The position numbers were made by a program, and so were the translations under genes. A DNA stretch of 33,898 nt from Gemmatimonadota bacterium (GTDB lineage Bacteria; Latescibacterota; UBA2968), in contig JAPOXY010000181.1 in NCBI GenBank assembly GCA_026706845.1, forward strand, positions 1-33,898, written 5' to 3'. Positions 7,800 to 17,034 of the stretch are shown piece by piece. Numbering within the stretch: position 1 is the first letter of the stretch; each line of letters starts with the position of its first letter. The notes under the pieces were generated by a model. It saw nothing but the letters and a program-made list of their open reading frames with translations, did no database searches and was not told the origin of the DNA.

Positions 7800-8720
7800 T
7801 CAAGCAACGCTTTCGGGCTTTTTTTGCTGTACAATCAAGCCCGCGATGATCAACGTCAGCCCGACGTAAGTGGAGGGCAATATATCTTCTCCCACCAAAA
7901 AGTGGATAAAGAAGAGCGATAAGAATGGGGATAAAAAAATCAAATTTCCGATTCGCGCCGTGTGATCGGTAAGCTTCATCGCCGACAACCAGAGGACAAA
8001 TGTGATGCCCATTTCAAATAAGCCGACGTAAATAGCGCCGCCTAATCCCTGTATATTGATCCGCATATCTGAAAATGCGATGCAGATTATCAGCACAAAA
8101 GGCAATGCGAAAACAAAATTCAAAAACATTCCCACAACCGGGTCTCGCGTGTCCCGTTTGTTGAAGATCCAGTACAGTGCCCACAAAAAGCTGCTGAAAA
8201 GAGCCAGTCCCACTCCCAGGGGATTGGAAAATCTAAATTCCATTATATCGCCTCGAGTAGAAATTACAAATACCCCCGCATAACTCACCGTCCCGCCGAT
8301 TACATCCCACAGGGTCAATTTTTGTTTTAAAAGGGGAATGGACAACAGGGCCAGTGCTATTGCCCAGGTGTAATTCAGAGGTTGTGCTTCCTGAGCGGGC
8401 AGCAGGTCATAAGCGCGCAGCAATACCAGATAGTAGGCACATGGATTGAGCAACCCCAATCCGAGCGATTGCAAATACTGCCGTCGCGTACATAAAAAAA
8501 CCGCCGACCATTTGCCCTGAGCCACTATAATCAGGCCCAGAACAATGGACGACGCAAGGACAGCGTAGAACAAAAGTTGAATGGGGTCTAAAACGCGTAG
8601 AGATAATTTAAATGCAGTGGCCGCCGTTGACCACAGAAAAACAGCAGAAATTGCGTAGAGATATGCCTGTTTTTGGGGGAGACGCAAGGGGGAGCTTACG
8701 TCTTGCGTCTTACGTCTCAC
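7800..8720 (-). CDS. EamA-family (DMT) membrane transporter
   Basis: This is a 306-residue hydrophobic protein with about ten predicted membrane segments in two EamA repeats (roughly residues 15-150 and 165-300), as in drug/metabolite transporters. Characteristic pieces include YAISAVFLWSTAATAFKLSL at the start, NYTWAIALALLSIPLLKQKL near the end of repeat one, and FFIHFLVGEDILPSTYVGLTLI near the C-terminus. The substrate is unknown. The start is uncertain: the GTG at 8720 begins inside a degenerate heptanucleotide repeat, so the first eight codons (RRKTQDV) are encoded by repeat. A later TTG may be the true start. It follows ftsZ by 9 nt on the same strand, but its product is unrelated to division. 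Confidence 0.85.
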   Translation of the reverse strand: MRRKTQDVSSPLRLPQKQAYLYAISAVFLWSTAATAFKLSLRVLDPIQLLFYAVLASSIVLGLIIVAQGKWSAVFLCTRRQYLQSLGLGLLNPCAYYLVLLRAYDLLPAQEAQPLNYTWAIALALLSIPLLKQKLTLWDVIGGTVSYAGVFVISTRGDIMEFRFSNPLGVGLALFSSFLWALYWIFNKRDTRDPVVGMFLNFVFALPFVLIICIAFSDMRINIQGLGGAIYVGLFEMGITFVLWLSAMKLTDHTARIGNLIFLSPFLSLFFIHFLVGEDILPSTYVGLTLIIAGLIVQQKKPESVA

Positions 8721-8727
8721 GTCTTAC
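8693..8727 (-). repeat. Degenerate heptanucleotide tandem repeat at the ftsZ/EamA junction
   Basis: Four consecutive 7-mers (8700-8706, 8707-8713, 8714-8720, 8721-8727) read GTCTTGC, GTCTTAC, GTCTCAC, GTCTTAC on the plus strand. A poorer fifth copy lies at 8693-8699. On the minus strand the unit is GTAAGAC/GTGAGAC. The block starts 3 nt past the ftsZ stop codon and runs into the annotated start of the EamA gene. Similar units occur at 15624-15644 and 22910-22930. Confidence 0.75.
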
Positions 8728-8729
8728 CT

Positions 8730-9947
8730 TCATCCTTCCTTTTGTCTGCGAAGAAACGTAGGGTATTGTAGATCGTTCAGGGATATGGTGTCGATTTTGG
8801 GTTTTTCTTCGGGCTTTTCTTCGGGTTTTTCCTCGAGTTTTTTCTCGGGTTCTTCCTCTGTATCAAGCTCAGTATTCTCAGATTCGATTTTGCGTATAAA
8901 GGCTGGAATATCTGTGCTAACAGTAGGCTCGGGTGTAAATTTCGAGTAAGAAATGCCTATATTGGGCTCATTGAGCTTCTGCGGTGAGTCGGTATTAAAG
9001 CCCGTGGCAATAACTGTGACGCGCATTTCGTCCCCGAGGTTATCATCGAGCACCGTACCCCATATAATATTGGCTTCGTGACCCACGGCATCGGTTATGA
9101 GATTCACAGCTTTATCCATTTCAAACAGCTTCAGTTCACTGCTGGCTGAAATATTCACCAGCACTCCCTGAGCGCCTGCAACAGATACATTGTCGAGCAA
9201 TGGGCTATTCAATGCTTTTTCAGCTGCTGTAATCGCTCGATTTTCGCCAGAAGCTTCGGCTGTACCCATCAGCGCATCGCCGCCGGCTTGCATTACCGTA
9301 CGCACGTCATTAAAGTCGAGATTCACCTCGCCGGGTATGGTGATCAAATCGGAAATACCCCGCGTGGCCTGCAACAAGATATCATCGGCGATGAGAAACG
9401 CCTCTGTAAGCGTTGTGTCTTCTGAACTGATTTCCAAAAGCCGCTGATTGGGAATAATAATCACTGTATCCGCAGATCTTTTCAAGGAATCAATACCCGT
9501 TTGAGCATTGCGCATGCGCGGCATGCCTTCCATTCTGAAAGGCAGGCTCACAATGCCCACAGTGAGCGCACCTGCATCGCGAGCAATTTCGGCGACGGTG
9601 GGCGCTGCACCCGTGCCCGTGCCGCCCCCCATGCCTGCGGTCACAAAAACCATATCGGATCCGGCCAATGCTTCGGCGACCTCGTCGCGATTTTCTTCAA
9701 TGGCCTCTGCGCCAATTTCGGGATTGGCACCTGCGCCCAATCCCTTTGTGATATTGCGCCCAATTTGAATGCAATTAGGCGCCTGTGAAAGTTTGAGATC
9801 TTGTTCGTCGGTATTGATGGCGATAAACTCAACGCCCTGCAATCCCGACACAATCATGCGATTGATCGCATTACCACCTGACCCTCCGACGCCTACGACC
9901 CGGATTTTGGCCTGGCTATCGGCGTCGACAATTGAAAAAGTTACCAT
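8730..9947 (-). CDS. ftsZ: Cell division protein FtsZ
   Basis: FtsZ is the tubulin-like GTPase that assembles the division ring on the cytoplasmic face of the membrane. I chose the ATG at 9947 (405 residues, MVTFSIVDAD) because a GGGGG site lies just upstream; a longer frame to 9968 adds seven residues. The tubulin signature GGGTGTG is at residues 107-113, VGVGGSGGNA is near the N-terminus, and the T7 synergy loop is NLDFND. A charged linker has tandem EEKP repeats (EKPEEKPEEKPE). It ends in the conserved C-terminal peptide LQYPTFLRRQ, which binds FtsA and other partners. It is the last gene of the dcw cluster, 80 nt after ftsA. Confidence 0.98.
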   Translation of the reverse strand: MVTFSIVDADSQAKIRVVGVGGSGGNAINRMIVSGLQGVEFIAINTDEQDLKLSQAPNCIQIGRNITKGLGAGANPEIGAEAIEENRDEVAEALAGSDMVFVTAGMGGGTGTGAAPTVAEIARDAGALTVGIVSLPFRMEGMPRMRNAQTGIDSLKRSADTVIIIPNQRLLEISSEDTTLTEAFLIADDILLQATRGISDLITIPGEVNLDFNDVRTVMQAGGDALMGTAEASGENRAITAAEKALNSPLLDNVSVAGAQGVLVNISASSELKLFEMDKAVNLITDAVGHEANIIWGTVLDDNLGDEMRVTVIATGFNTDSPQKLNEPNIGISYSKFTPEPTVSTDIPAFIRKIESENTELDTEEEPEKKLEEKPEEKPEEKPKIDTISLNDLQYPTFLRRQKEG

Positions 9948-10027
9948 GAGAACCCCCTGTTTAAACACGGTAGAAATTGATTGGCTATTAACTATTTAGA
10001 GCACAACGTTAGTAAAGATGCATCTCC

Positions 10028-11248
10028 TTAAAAAAAGTTCTGAATCCAGTTTTTCATACGACCAAAAATTGAATTGTGAAAAACGCCGTCATCGGATATA
10101 AAATTGCCATTTTGGTGAAATAGCCCAAATTGCACCAGCCCAACAGCGGTGGCATAGAGCGGTTCGCTCACGGCATTGGCCCGTCCCACTATTCCTCGGG
10201 GTTTGCCAATAGTCACGGGCGAGTCAAAAATTTCTTTGGCCAGTTCAGCACAACCCTGGAGCATTGAACCCCCACCTGTGAGCACGATGCCCGCTCCCAG
10301 TAAGTCGGCATAGTCGGTGCGGCGAATCTCCTGATTTATGTGTCCAAAAATTTCTTCCATGCGCGCCTCAATAATCGCGGCCATTTTTGTCCGGGACACC
10401 GTGCGAGAAGGTCGTCCGGCAACACCCGGCACTTCGACCATATCGTTGGGCCTGACCAGCGATTGCAATGCACAGCCGTTTTCTCGTTTCATGGTTTCGG
10501 CTTGTTTCCAGGGCGTGCGCAAACCAATAGCCATATCGTTTGTCACATTTGCCCCTCCCAATCCCACAACGGCTGTATGGCGAATAGCACCATCGTAAAA
10601 CACCGCGAGATCGGTCGTGCCACCTCCTACATCGACCAGTGCCACGCCCATTTCCTCTTCGTCAGGTGTTAATACCGCATAACTCGAAGCAATGGGTTCG
10701 AGCACGAGGTCCACCACCTCTACACCTGCACGACGGATACTTTTGCAGATATTCTGCGCTGAAGTTACGGCGCCGGTTACAATATGTACATCGACTTCGA
10801 GTCTCACACCCGACATGCCAATGGGGTCTTTAATACCGGGCTGATCGTCAACTACAAAAGACTGCGGCAGCACATGAACAATTTCTCGATCCATGGGAAT
10901 AGATACTGCTTTGGCTGCTTCAATTGCGCGTTCTTCATCATTGGCCGTAATCTCATTGTCCGGTCCCGAAACGGCCACAACCGCTCGCGTGTTCACGCTG
11001 CGAATATGATCTCCGGCAATGCCCGCATAAACAGCACCGATGCGCGTGCCCGACATTTTCTGCGCTTCTTCTATAGCTGCACGGATAGATTGTACGGTCT
11101 TTTCCACATTGATCACCACACCGCGCTTGAGGCCCTGAGAAGGGCTACTGCCCAGGCCCGTAATTTTGGGCGTGCCGTCATCTTCCACTTCAGCTACAAC
11201 AGCACAGATCTTGGTGGAGCCAATGTCGAGTCCAACAATTCGATCCAT
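10028..11248 (-). CDS. ftsA: Cell division protein FtsA
   Basis: FtsA is the actin-like protein that tethers FtsZ filaments to the membrane. The ATG at 11248 (406 residues, MDRIVGLDIGSTK) fits the family start and has a GAAAGGG site upstream. The open frame continues 79 codons further but only overlaps ftsQ, so I exclude that part. The actin-fold phosphate loops are visible as GLDIGSTK (6-13) and VDVGGGTTD, and VLTGGGSMLQG is the adenosine motif. The SHS2/1C-type insert lies between. The extreme C-terminus, FGRMKNWIQNFF, is an amphipathic helix of the kind that inserts into the membrane. It begins 25 nt after ftsQ. Confidence 0.97.
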   Translation of the reverse strand: MDRIVGLDIGSTKICAVVAEVEDDGTPKITGLGSSPSQGLKRGVVINVEKTVQSIRAAIEEAQKMSGTRIGAVYAGIAGDHIRSVNTRAVVAVSGPDNEITANDEERAIEAAKAVSIPMDREIVHVLPQSFVVDDQPGIKDPIGMSGVRLEVDVHIVTGAVTSAQNICKSIRRAGVEVVDLVLEPIASSYAVLTPDEEEMGVALVDVGGGTTDLAVFYDGAIRHTAVVGLGGANVTNDMAIGLRTPWKQAETMKRENGCALQSLVRPNDMVEVPGVAGRPSRTVSRTKMAAIIEARMEEIFGHINQEIRRTDYADLLGAGIVLTGGGSMLQGCAELAKEIFDSPVTIGKPRGIVGRANAVSEPLYATAVGLVQFGLFHQNGNFISDDGVFHNSIFGRMKNWIQNFF

Positions 11249-11273
11249 CGTGTGGGTCCCTTTCACTGATGAA

Positions 11274-12092
11274 CTACTGCCGCCTACCCACAACGACTTG
11301 ATCTCTATAGCGCAGGTCAATATACGCGAGGTCTGTGCCAAGTCCAGATGTGGCCTGAGTGTAGGCGCGAAAATTCCGAATCTGCTTATCGGGATTTTCA
11401 AAACGCATTCTGAGGGCCAGATCATCAGCCACCAGATAAACCGTAGCAGAATGGGGACTGTCCGTGCAAATTTCTGAAATTTCACGCCAAAACGCCGGTG
11501 TGTGGATTTGCAATTCCGTCACAAATTTCGCCAGAGCACTTGCCCAGGAGCCATCCTTATCTCGTTGCAAATCAACACCTGTCAGAATGGGCAAATCCAC
11601 CTGCGCAGCAGGAGACAGAGGGAAAATTTTGCCAGACTCATCCAGCCCCATCAAACCATTAGGCGTGTTCAACAGCCCAACAGGCTGGCGTTCCTCAATG
11701 CTAATGACGAGTGTTTCCGGTGGTTCTCTGTGCAGCAACACCTTTTTGACCATCGGGTGTTGTGCCACGCGTTCTGTTACAGATGTTATATCACAGGCAA
11801 AAAGATTTGTGCCCACCTGCAATTGCGAAAGGGCTATTACTTCAGCTTCAGATATCAGAGCGTTGCCGAGAACCCGAATATGTGTCATGAGAAAGAAATC
11901 TGAATCTGTCAGCGATGAATAGGCATTTTGGATGCCCACACCCAGCAGGCTCATCAGTGTCATAACAATTACCCAGCGCGCGAGTTTTCGGGGCCGCTTC
12001 TGCGGTGCAGGCGCTGTGTACAGGATCGTGTTTACCGCCTCCTGTATATTTTTAGACCTGTGAGATATGTAGATTGGTTTATACTCAGACAT
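11274..12092 (-). CDS. ftsQ: Cell division protein FtsQ (POTRA-domain divisome protein)
   Basis: FtsQ is a bitopic membrane protein that links FtsL-type partners to the divisome. I chose the ATG at 12092 (272 residues, MSEYKPIY) because a perfect AGGAGG lies 7 nt upstream. An alternative ATG at 12116 overlaps the murB stop as TAATG and would add eight residues. The order is a cytoplasmic basic tail of ~40 residues, one membrane helix (WVIVMTLMSLLGVGI), then a POTRA domain (FLMTHIRVLGNALISEAEV). After it come the FtsQ beta domain with IEERQPVG and the C-terminal YIDLRYRDQVVV motif typical of FtsQ/DivIB. The sequence is otherwise poorly conserved, as usual. Confidence 0.93.
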   Translation of the reverse strand: MSEYKPIYISHRSKNIQEAVNTILYTAPAPQKRPRKLARWVIVMTLMSLLGVGIQNAYSSLTDSDFFLMTHIRVLGNALISEAEVIALSQLQVGTNLFACDITSVTERVAQHPMVKKVLLHREPPETLVISIEERQPVGLLNTPNGLMGLDESGKIFPLSPAAQVDLPILTGVDLQRDKDGSWASALAKFVTELQIHTPAFWREISEICTDSPHSATVYLVADDLALRMRFENPDKQIRNFRAYTQATSGLGTDLAYIDLRYRDQVVVGRRQ

Positions 12093-12115
12093 AAAATCCT
12101 CCTGAGAAAAATTCA

Positions 12116-13033
12116 TTACTCACCCAATATTCTTACTTCTGTCTCCAATTCAATTTTGTGAACCTGAAAAACGCGTTTTTGAACCCGCGCGATCAACGCG
12201 AGTACATCTTCGGTGGAATGCCCACCGAGGTTGACCATAAAATTGGCGTGTACATCCGAAACTTTCACCGCTCCTATCGACATCCCCTTGCATCCAGCAC
12301 TGTCGATGAGTGCTCCTGCAGAATAACCAGGTGGATTCTTAAAAATGCACCCTGAACTGCGGTTTGACAGCGGTTGCGTGCTCTTGCGCTCTGACAACAT
12401 GCGATCCATCTCGGCGGCAATAGTTTTGGGATCGCCTTCTGCAAGTCGGAACCCGGCTTCGACAATGAGCAGACCAGCAGGCAAGTCTGTGTATCGATAT
12501 CCAAAAGAAATGTCGGATTGCTCGAGATAAATTTCCCGACCCGTTCTGAGATCAATACCGCGCAACCAGTTCATCCGATCCATTGTTTCACCGCCCCAGG
12601 CGCCGGCATTGCCCCATATTGCGCCGCCGATGGTGCCGGGAATCCCACACCCAAATTCCAATCCTGTTTTGCCGGCTCGCTGGCATTGTCGAGATACCAC
12701 CTGAGTGCTCGCACCGGCCTGTATGACGCCCTCATCATCCCCAATCTCAATGCGTCGCGCGCCCGTTGTCAGTGAAATGACCAGTCCGTGGAATCCGCTG
12801 TCGCGCACGAGGGTATTTGTTCCTCCGCCCAGCGGAAAAATCGGAAGTCCGGCATCTTTGATCAGGGGTACTGCAATGGCCAAATCGCTGAGATCGGCTG
12901 GGGAAAAGAAGAGGTCTGCTGTACCACCCAACCCAAATGTCGTGTGTTTGGCGAGGGATTCATCGCGCTTGAGCTTTCCCCGGCATTGGCTTTGAATCTC
13001 TCTCTCGAGCAAATCGCGTCGTGCATCGTACAT
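12116..13033 (-). CDS. murB: UDP-N-acetylenolpyruvoylglucosamine reductase MurB
   Basis: MurB reduces UDP-GlcNAc-enolpyruvate to UDP-MurNAc with NADPH and FAD in the cytoplasm. The ATG at 13033 (305 residues, MYDARRDLL) lies 4 nt after the murC stop. A longer open frame to 13123 only overlaps murC and is rejected. The FAD-binding motif PLGGGTNTLV is present near residue 70. EFGCGIPGTIGGAIWGNAGAWG is the conserved core. NRSSGCIFKNP, followed by GALIDSAGCKG, places it in the type II (Bacillus-like) MurB group with its active-site Ser/Cys loop. The C-terminal HANFMVN is also typical. Confidence 0.96.
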   Translation of the reverse strand: MYDARRDLLEREIQSQCRGKLKRDESLAKHTTFGLGGTADLFFSPADLSDLAIAVPLIKDAGLPIFPLGGGTNTLVRDSGFHGLVISLTTGARRIEIGDDEGVIQAGASTQVVSRQCQRAGKTGLEFGCGIPGTIGGAIWGNAGAWGGETMDRMNWLRGIDLRTGREIYLEQSDISFGYRYTDLPAGLLIVEAGFRLAEGDPKTIAAEMDRMLSERKSTQPLSNRSSGCIFKNPPGYSAGALIDSAGCKGMSIGAVKVSDVHANFMVNLGGHSTEDVLALIARVQKRVFQVHKIELETEVRILGE

Positions 13034-13037
13034 TGCC

Positions 13038-14399
13038 TTATATTTCTCTAAGCATTTGGTAAATATCGCGGGCAACGGTTTCAATATCTCCAGCACCCAT
13101 AACCAGTAGCAGATCTCCAGCACGCAAGTCGCTTAATAATGCCGCTTTTAAATCATTTAGTGCAGGTGCGTAATTAGCGCCGGAAATCTGATCGGCAAGC
13201 CACTTTCCGTCAACGCCCGCAATAGGTTCTTCCCTTGCGGGATAAATATCGGTGATCCACACGCGATCGGCCCGTTGTAACACTCGGGCAAAATCGGGTG
13301 CGAAATCGCGCGTCCGGGTGTACAAATGCGGTTGAAAAGCGACTACAAGGCGGCCACGCCATCCCGCCCGCGCAGCCTGAAGTGTGGCGGCGATTTCTGT
13401 GGGGTGATGGGCGTAATCATCAACCACCGCGATACCCCGCGCTTCGCCGAGCATTTCAAATCGGCGATGAACACCTCGAAATGCTTCGATACCACCACAA
13501 ATTTCTTCCCACTTGAGACCGATGTACTTGCCAACCCCAAGTGCTGACAGAGCATTAGTCACATTGTGTTTGCCCGGCACTTGAAGGCGCGTACGCCCCA
13601 ACCGCCTATTTTTTTCAAATACGTCAAAAGCCATCCCAAAACCGTCTTGTTCAATACTTGTTGCGCGAAGGTCGCCATCTGTCAAACCAAAGGTCATTTT
13701 TTTGTATCGCCTATCGAGATTGAGCATGCGTATCTCGGGAGAGTCGGCACACAACACAGCGCAGCCATCGTTGGGCAGGGTATTGACAAATTGTTCAAAA
13801 GTCGCGCGAATGTCGTTCATATCTTCGTAGCAGTCGAGGTGATCGGCTTCCAGCGCCGTCACCACGGCAATTTGGGGTTTTAATGTCAAAAAAGAGCGAT
13901 CGTATTCGTCGGCTTCTACCACCCAGAGCGCGCCATTGCCTATGTGCAACGCGGTTTTCCAGCCAGAAATCACACCCCCTACAAGAGCGGTTGGATCATG
14001 GCCAGCGGCGATGAGCATGGTCGCGATCATTGCAGTTGTGGTGGTCTTGCCGTGTGTGCCCGCCACGCATATCGCGGGATGTGGATTCACAAGTTGACCG
14101 AGCAATTCGGCGCGGCGCAACAGGGGAACGCCTTTTTCACGCGCGGCTTTTCTTTCAGGATTCTCTGAATCCGTCGCCGATGTGTAAACGACGCAGTCGG
14201 CTCCAGCAATGGCATCGCGCGCATGTCCAATTCGCACGGGAATGCCGAGTTGGACCAAACGCCGGATGAGCGGTGAATCCTGCTGGTCAGAACCCGAGAT
14301 GAGGCATCCGCGTGCGGTGAGCAATTCGGCCAGCGCGCTCATGCTTATGCCGCCGATGCCGATAAAATGCACTCGGGTTCCAGCGTCGAATGAGACCAT
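13038..14399 (-). CDS. murC: UDP-N-acetylmuramate--L-alanine ligase MurC
   Basis: MurC adds L-Ala to UDP-MurNAc using ATP, the first step of the stem peptide. HFIGIGGISMSALAE at the N-terminus is the UDP-binding motif of MurC, and GTHGKTTTT (about 114-122) is the ATP P-loop. VVDDYAHHPTEI and FQPHLYTRT in the C-terminal domain are diagnostic. I use the ATG at 14399 (453 residues). A TTG at 14414 overlaps the ftsW stop (TTGA) and would add five residues; neither start has a strong ribosome site. In many dcw clusters murG precedes murC; here ftsW abuts murC directly. Confidence 0.96.
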   Translation of the reverse strand: MVSFDAGTRVHFIGIGGISMSALAELLTARGCLISGSDQQDSPLIRRLVQLGIPVRIGHARDAIAGADCVVYTSATDSENPERKAAREKGVPLLRRAELLGQLVNPHPAICVAGTHGKTTTTAMIATMLIAAGHDPTALVGGVISGWKTALHIGNGALWVVEADEYDRSFLTLKPQIAVVTALEADHLDCYEDMNDIRATFEQFVNTLPNDGCAVLCADSPEIRMLNLDRRYKKMTFGLTDGDLRATSIEQDGFGMAFDVFEKNRRLGRTRLQVPGKHNVTNALSALGVGKYIGLKWEEICGGIEAFRGVHRRFEMLGEARGIAVVDDYAHHPTEIAATLQAARAGWRGRLVVAFQPHLYTRTRDFAPDFARVLQRADRVWITDIYPAREEPIAGVDGKWLADQISGANYAPALNDLKAALLSDLRAGDLLLVMGAGDIETVARDIYQMLREI

Positions 14400-14410
14400 T
14401 TTGAAATCGT

Positions 14411-15616
14411 TCAACGTCGGGGAATGATGAGGTGATGTCGTTTATACATCGCGTGCCGGGGAATGGTTTGCGATGTAGCAGGTGAGTGACGGGTTCTGTG
14501 TCGAGTACTCGCCCGTCCAATGCCAATGAGCACACCTGTCGCGGAGAGTGTAAACATCAAGGATGAACCACCGTAGCTGATAAAGGGAAGGGGTAGTCCC
14601 GTGACAGGCAGCAATCCGGTAGCCATACCCATGTTGATCAGAGCATAAATCAGAATCGAAATAGTAATGCCAGAAGCGAATAGAAATCCAAAGGTATCGG
14701 GGGCTATGCGGGCAATGCGAAAGCCGCACCTCCCAAAAATTAAAAATAAAATTAAAACGAGCATGGTGCCCCACAAACCGAGTTCTTCACCTACAATGCT
14801 AAATACAAAATCAGTATGAGGCTCAGGTAAAAAGAAATATTTTTGCTGGCCCTGTCCCAGGCCCGTACCCCAAAATCCACCACTGCCCAGGGCGAGAAGA
14901 GATTGCGCGAGGTGATAGCCCGTATTTTGCACATCGTCGCTGGGAAATATAAACGTCATTACGCGCTCGCGGCGATACCCTAAAACAAAAACAATCACGT
15001 ACAAAAAAGGCAAAAGCGCGGCACCCGTGGCAATGAGATGACGCAACCGCACACCGCCCAGAAAGAGCATCAATGCACAGGTCAGCCCAATCGCCATTGC
15101 CGTACCCAGATCGGGTTGCATCAAAATCATCACCATGGCCGTGCCGATGATCACGGCATGTGGCAAATAGCCCGATTTGAAATTTTCAATTACATCCTGG
15201 CGGCGCGTCAGGGAATCGGCCAGGTAAAGCACCAGCACCACGCGCATCATGTCGGCGGGTTGAAATTGCCCACCTGGCAATGGTATCCAGCGATATGCCC
15301 CTCGCACCTTGCCAATGCCAAATAGCTTGAGGATGAGCACTACGAGCAAAAAACCAAAAGCTATCGCCAGCATCAAACGCGCCTGTTTGCGCCAGACGCG
15401 ATAGTCTATGTGAATCAGCAGAACCATCACAACCAAACTGATGGCCATGCGAATGGCCCAGCGGTTGAGAAAAAAATTGCCGTCGTCAAATCGCAGTTGT
15501 GCCAATCCAGAACTGGAACTATACACCATTACTGTACCAAAGCCCACCAGCATAACTACAATGAGCAGCAACAGAATCCAGGTTCGATCATATCTTTGTT
15601 CGTTTGTCAGTGTCAT
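14411..15616 (-). CDS. ftsW: Peptidoglycan glycosyltransferase FtsW (SEDS family)
   Basis: FtsW polymerises lipid II into glycan strands at the septum, working with FtsI. The 401-residue protein has about ten membrane helices. MQPDLGTA contains the Asp that is essential in SEDS polymerases, and PVTGLPLPFISYGGSS is the family's C-terminal signature. VFSIVGEELGLWG lies in the large loop. Genes of the RodA branch share these motifs, but the position inside dcw supports FtsW. The last ~35 residues are a basic, hydrophilic tail rich in Arg, His and Thr. The start at 15616 has no obvious ribosome site. It lies 41 nt after murF. Confidence 0.95.
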   Translation of the reverse strand: MTLTNEQRYDRTWILLLLIVVMLVGFGTVMVYSSSSGLAQLRFDDGNFFLNRWAIRMAISLVVMVLLIHIDYRVWRKQARLMLAIAFGFLLVVLILKLFGIGKVRGAYRWIPLPGGQFQPADMMRVVLVLYLADSLTRRQDVIENFKSGYLPHAVIIGTAMVMILMQPDLGTAMAIGLTCALMLFLGGVRLRHLIATGAALLPFLYVIVFVLGYRRERVMTFIFPSDDVQNTGYHLAQSLLALGSGGFWGTGLGQGQQKYFFLPEPHTDFVFSIVGEELGLWGTMLVLILFLIFGRCGFRIARIAPDTFGFLFASGITISILIYALINMGMATGLLPVTGLPLPFISYGGSSLMFTLSATGVLIGIGRASTRHRTRHSPATSQTIPRHAMYKRHHLIIPRR

Positions 15617-15623
15617 AAAGAAG

Positions 15624-15654
15624 GTAAGAAGTAAGAGGTGAGGGGGTTCCCCTC
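15624..15654 (+). repeat. Heptanucleotide repeat and small inverted repeat between murF and ftsW
   Basis: On the plus strand three 7-mers (GTAAGAA 15624-15630, GTAAGAG 15631-15637, GTGAGGG 15638-15644) resemble the repeats near ftsZ and near the lipoprotein gene. They run into the inverted repeat GAGGGGGTTCCCCTC at 15640-15654 (6-bp arms, 3-nt loop). There is no T-run, so this is not a clear terminator. Repeat and hairpin fill most of the 41-nt gap between two minus-strand genes. Confidence 0.6.
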
Positions 15655-15657
15655 GCC

Positions 15658-17034
15658 CTACATTTCAAACCCCAGTGCTGTAACGATTCTTTCCATTGCA
15701 ATGCCGCGCGATCCCTTGATGAGCATCAAGTCTCCGGGTTTCAAATAAGCCTGCAATGCCCCGGTTAACGCATCCCGGTCTGTATAAGCCCACGCCTGAT
15801 CTATGCCTGCTTCGCGTCCCCCTTCAACGACTACTGGCGCCAGATCGCCCAGCGCGAAAAGTGCGTCAATTTGCCGATTGCCCACTTCGCGCCCCAATTC
15901 CCGGTGTGCGTCGTAGGTCATTGCTCCTAATTCGCGCATATCGCCCACTACCGCAATCCGCCGACCATCCACCTCAATTTGCGATAGGGTCTCAAGAGCT
16001 GCCCGCATCGACGCGGGGTTGGCGTTGTACGTGTCGTTGATCATGCGAATCCCATTGTGTTCCAGTACCTGACTTCTCAATTCGGTCAGCGTAAAATTTT
16101 CAAGTGCTTTTGCCGCATCTCGTAGGGACACGTCGAGAGCCCATCCTGCCGTTGCGGCCATCAGCGCGTTATACACATTGTGCTTGCCCGGAATTGACAG
16201 GTGAAAAGAATGGCCCTGTAGAGAGAAATGACCAAAGCCCTTCTGATCCAGTTTGAGTCCCTCCCCACGAAACTGACATATCTGTTCGATGCCAATGCCC
16301 AGGAGTCTCCCCTTAACTTTTGCTCTCTCCTTGGACAAAAACAGGTCATCGAGATTCAAGATAGTCATAGAAGACTCGTCTAGATATTCCAGAAGTTCCC
16401 CTTTGGCTTTTGCCACACCCTCTACAGAGCCGAAAAACTCGATATGTGCTGGTCCGATATTGGTTATCATGCCGATGGTCGGTTGCGCAATTTCGCACAG
16501 ATAGCGCATGCCACCGCGTTCGCTAATGCCCATTTCAATAACTGCAACGTCACAATGGGGCGACAGGTTAAATAAGGTGAGCGGTACCCCTAGTCTGTTG
16601 TTGAGATTTCCCTGTGTTGCCAGGACTCGATACCGCGTGCTCAAAACAGCAGTGACCATATCTTTAGTCGTGGTTTTGCCACTGCTACCCGTGATGCCAA
16701 TAACGGGAATGTCGAAACGCCTGCGATAAAACCGCGCCAGATCGCCCAGGGCTAAATCGGGTGCATCGACATCGATCAGTGCACGCCGCGATTCCCGCGC
16801 TCCAGATCGGGTGACTACTGCAGCACAGGCTCCCCTATCAAATGCAGCGTCCAAAAATTGGTGACCATCGACCTGTTCGCCGGGCAATGCAAAGAAAATT
16901 TCACCCGTTTTGAGTGTTCGCGTATCAATACTGACCCCTGTTGGTACAATATCAGAGGGATCATCCCGTCCGATCCAGTGACCATGGATCGATTCAATTA
17001 CATCTGATAGCGTTAAGCCTTCCATATAACCCAT
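15658..17034 (-). CDS. murF: UDP-N-acetylmuramoyl-tripeptide--D-alanyl-D-alanine ligase MurF
   Basis: MurF adds D-Ala-D-Ala to the UDP-MurNAc-tripeptide. The chosen ATG at 17034 gives 458 residues and overlaps the murE stop as TGATG, indicating translational coupling. An ATG three codons downstream (17025) is also possible. The ATP loop is GITGSSGKTTTKD (from about residue 113), followed by NLNNRLGVPLTLF, a MurF hallmark. VIEMGISERGGM and the C-terminal MINDTYNANPASM and VVGDMRELG are also diagnostic. The usual next gene, mraY, is missing: ftsW follows directly. Confidence 0.97.
   Translation of the reverse strand: MGYMEGLTLSDVIESIHGHWIGRDDPSDIVPTGVSIDTRTLKTGEIFFALPGEQVDGHQFLDAAFDRGACAAVVTRSGARESRRALIDVDAPDLALGDLARFYRRRFDIPVIGITGSSGKTTTKDMVTAVLSTRYRVLATQGNLNNRLGVPLTLFNLSPHCDVAVIEMGISERGGMRYLCEIAQPTIGMITNIGPAHIEFFGSVEGVAKAKGELLEYLDESSMTILNLDDLFLSKERAKVKGRLLGIGIEQICQFRGEGLKLDQKGFGHFSLQGHSFHLSIPGKHNVYNALMAATAGWALDVSLRDAAKALENFTLTELRSQVLEHNGIRMINDTYNANPASMRAALETLSQIEVDGRRIAVVGDMRELGAMTYDAHRELGREVGNRQIDALFALGDLAPVVVEGGREAGIDQAWAYTDRDALTGALQAYLKPGDLMLIKGSRGIAMERIVTALGFEM

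Noticed and set aside
8795-8850. Repeat DNA in ftsZ as a mobile or regulatory repeat
   Set aside because: It is fully explained by the EEKP repeats of the FtsZ linker in an intact frame.
11249-11485. 79-residue N-terminal extension of FtsA
   Set aside because: It overlaps ftsQ coding sequence. The family start MDRIVGLDIGSTK with a ribosome site lies at 11248.
13034-13123. 30-residue N-terminal extension of MurB
   Set aside because: It lies inside the 3' end of murC. The ATG at 13033 sits 4 nt after the murC stop and gives a normal MurB length.
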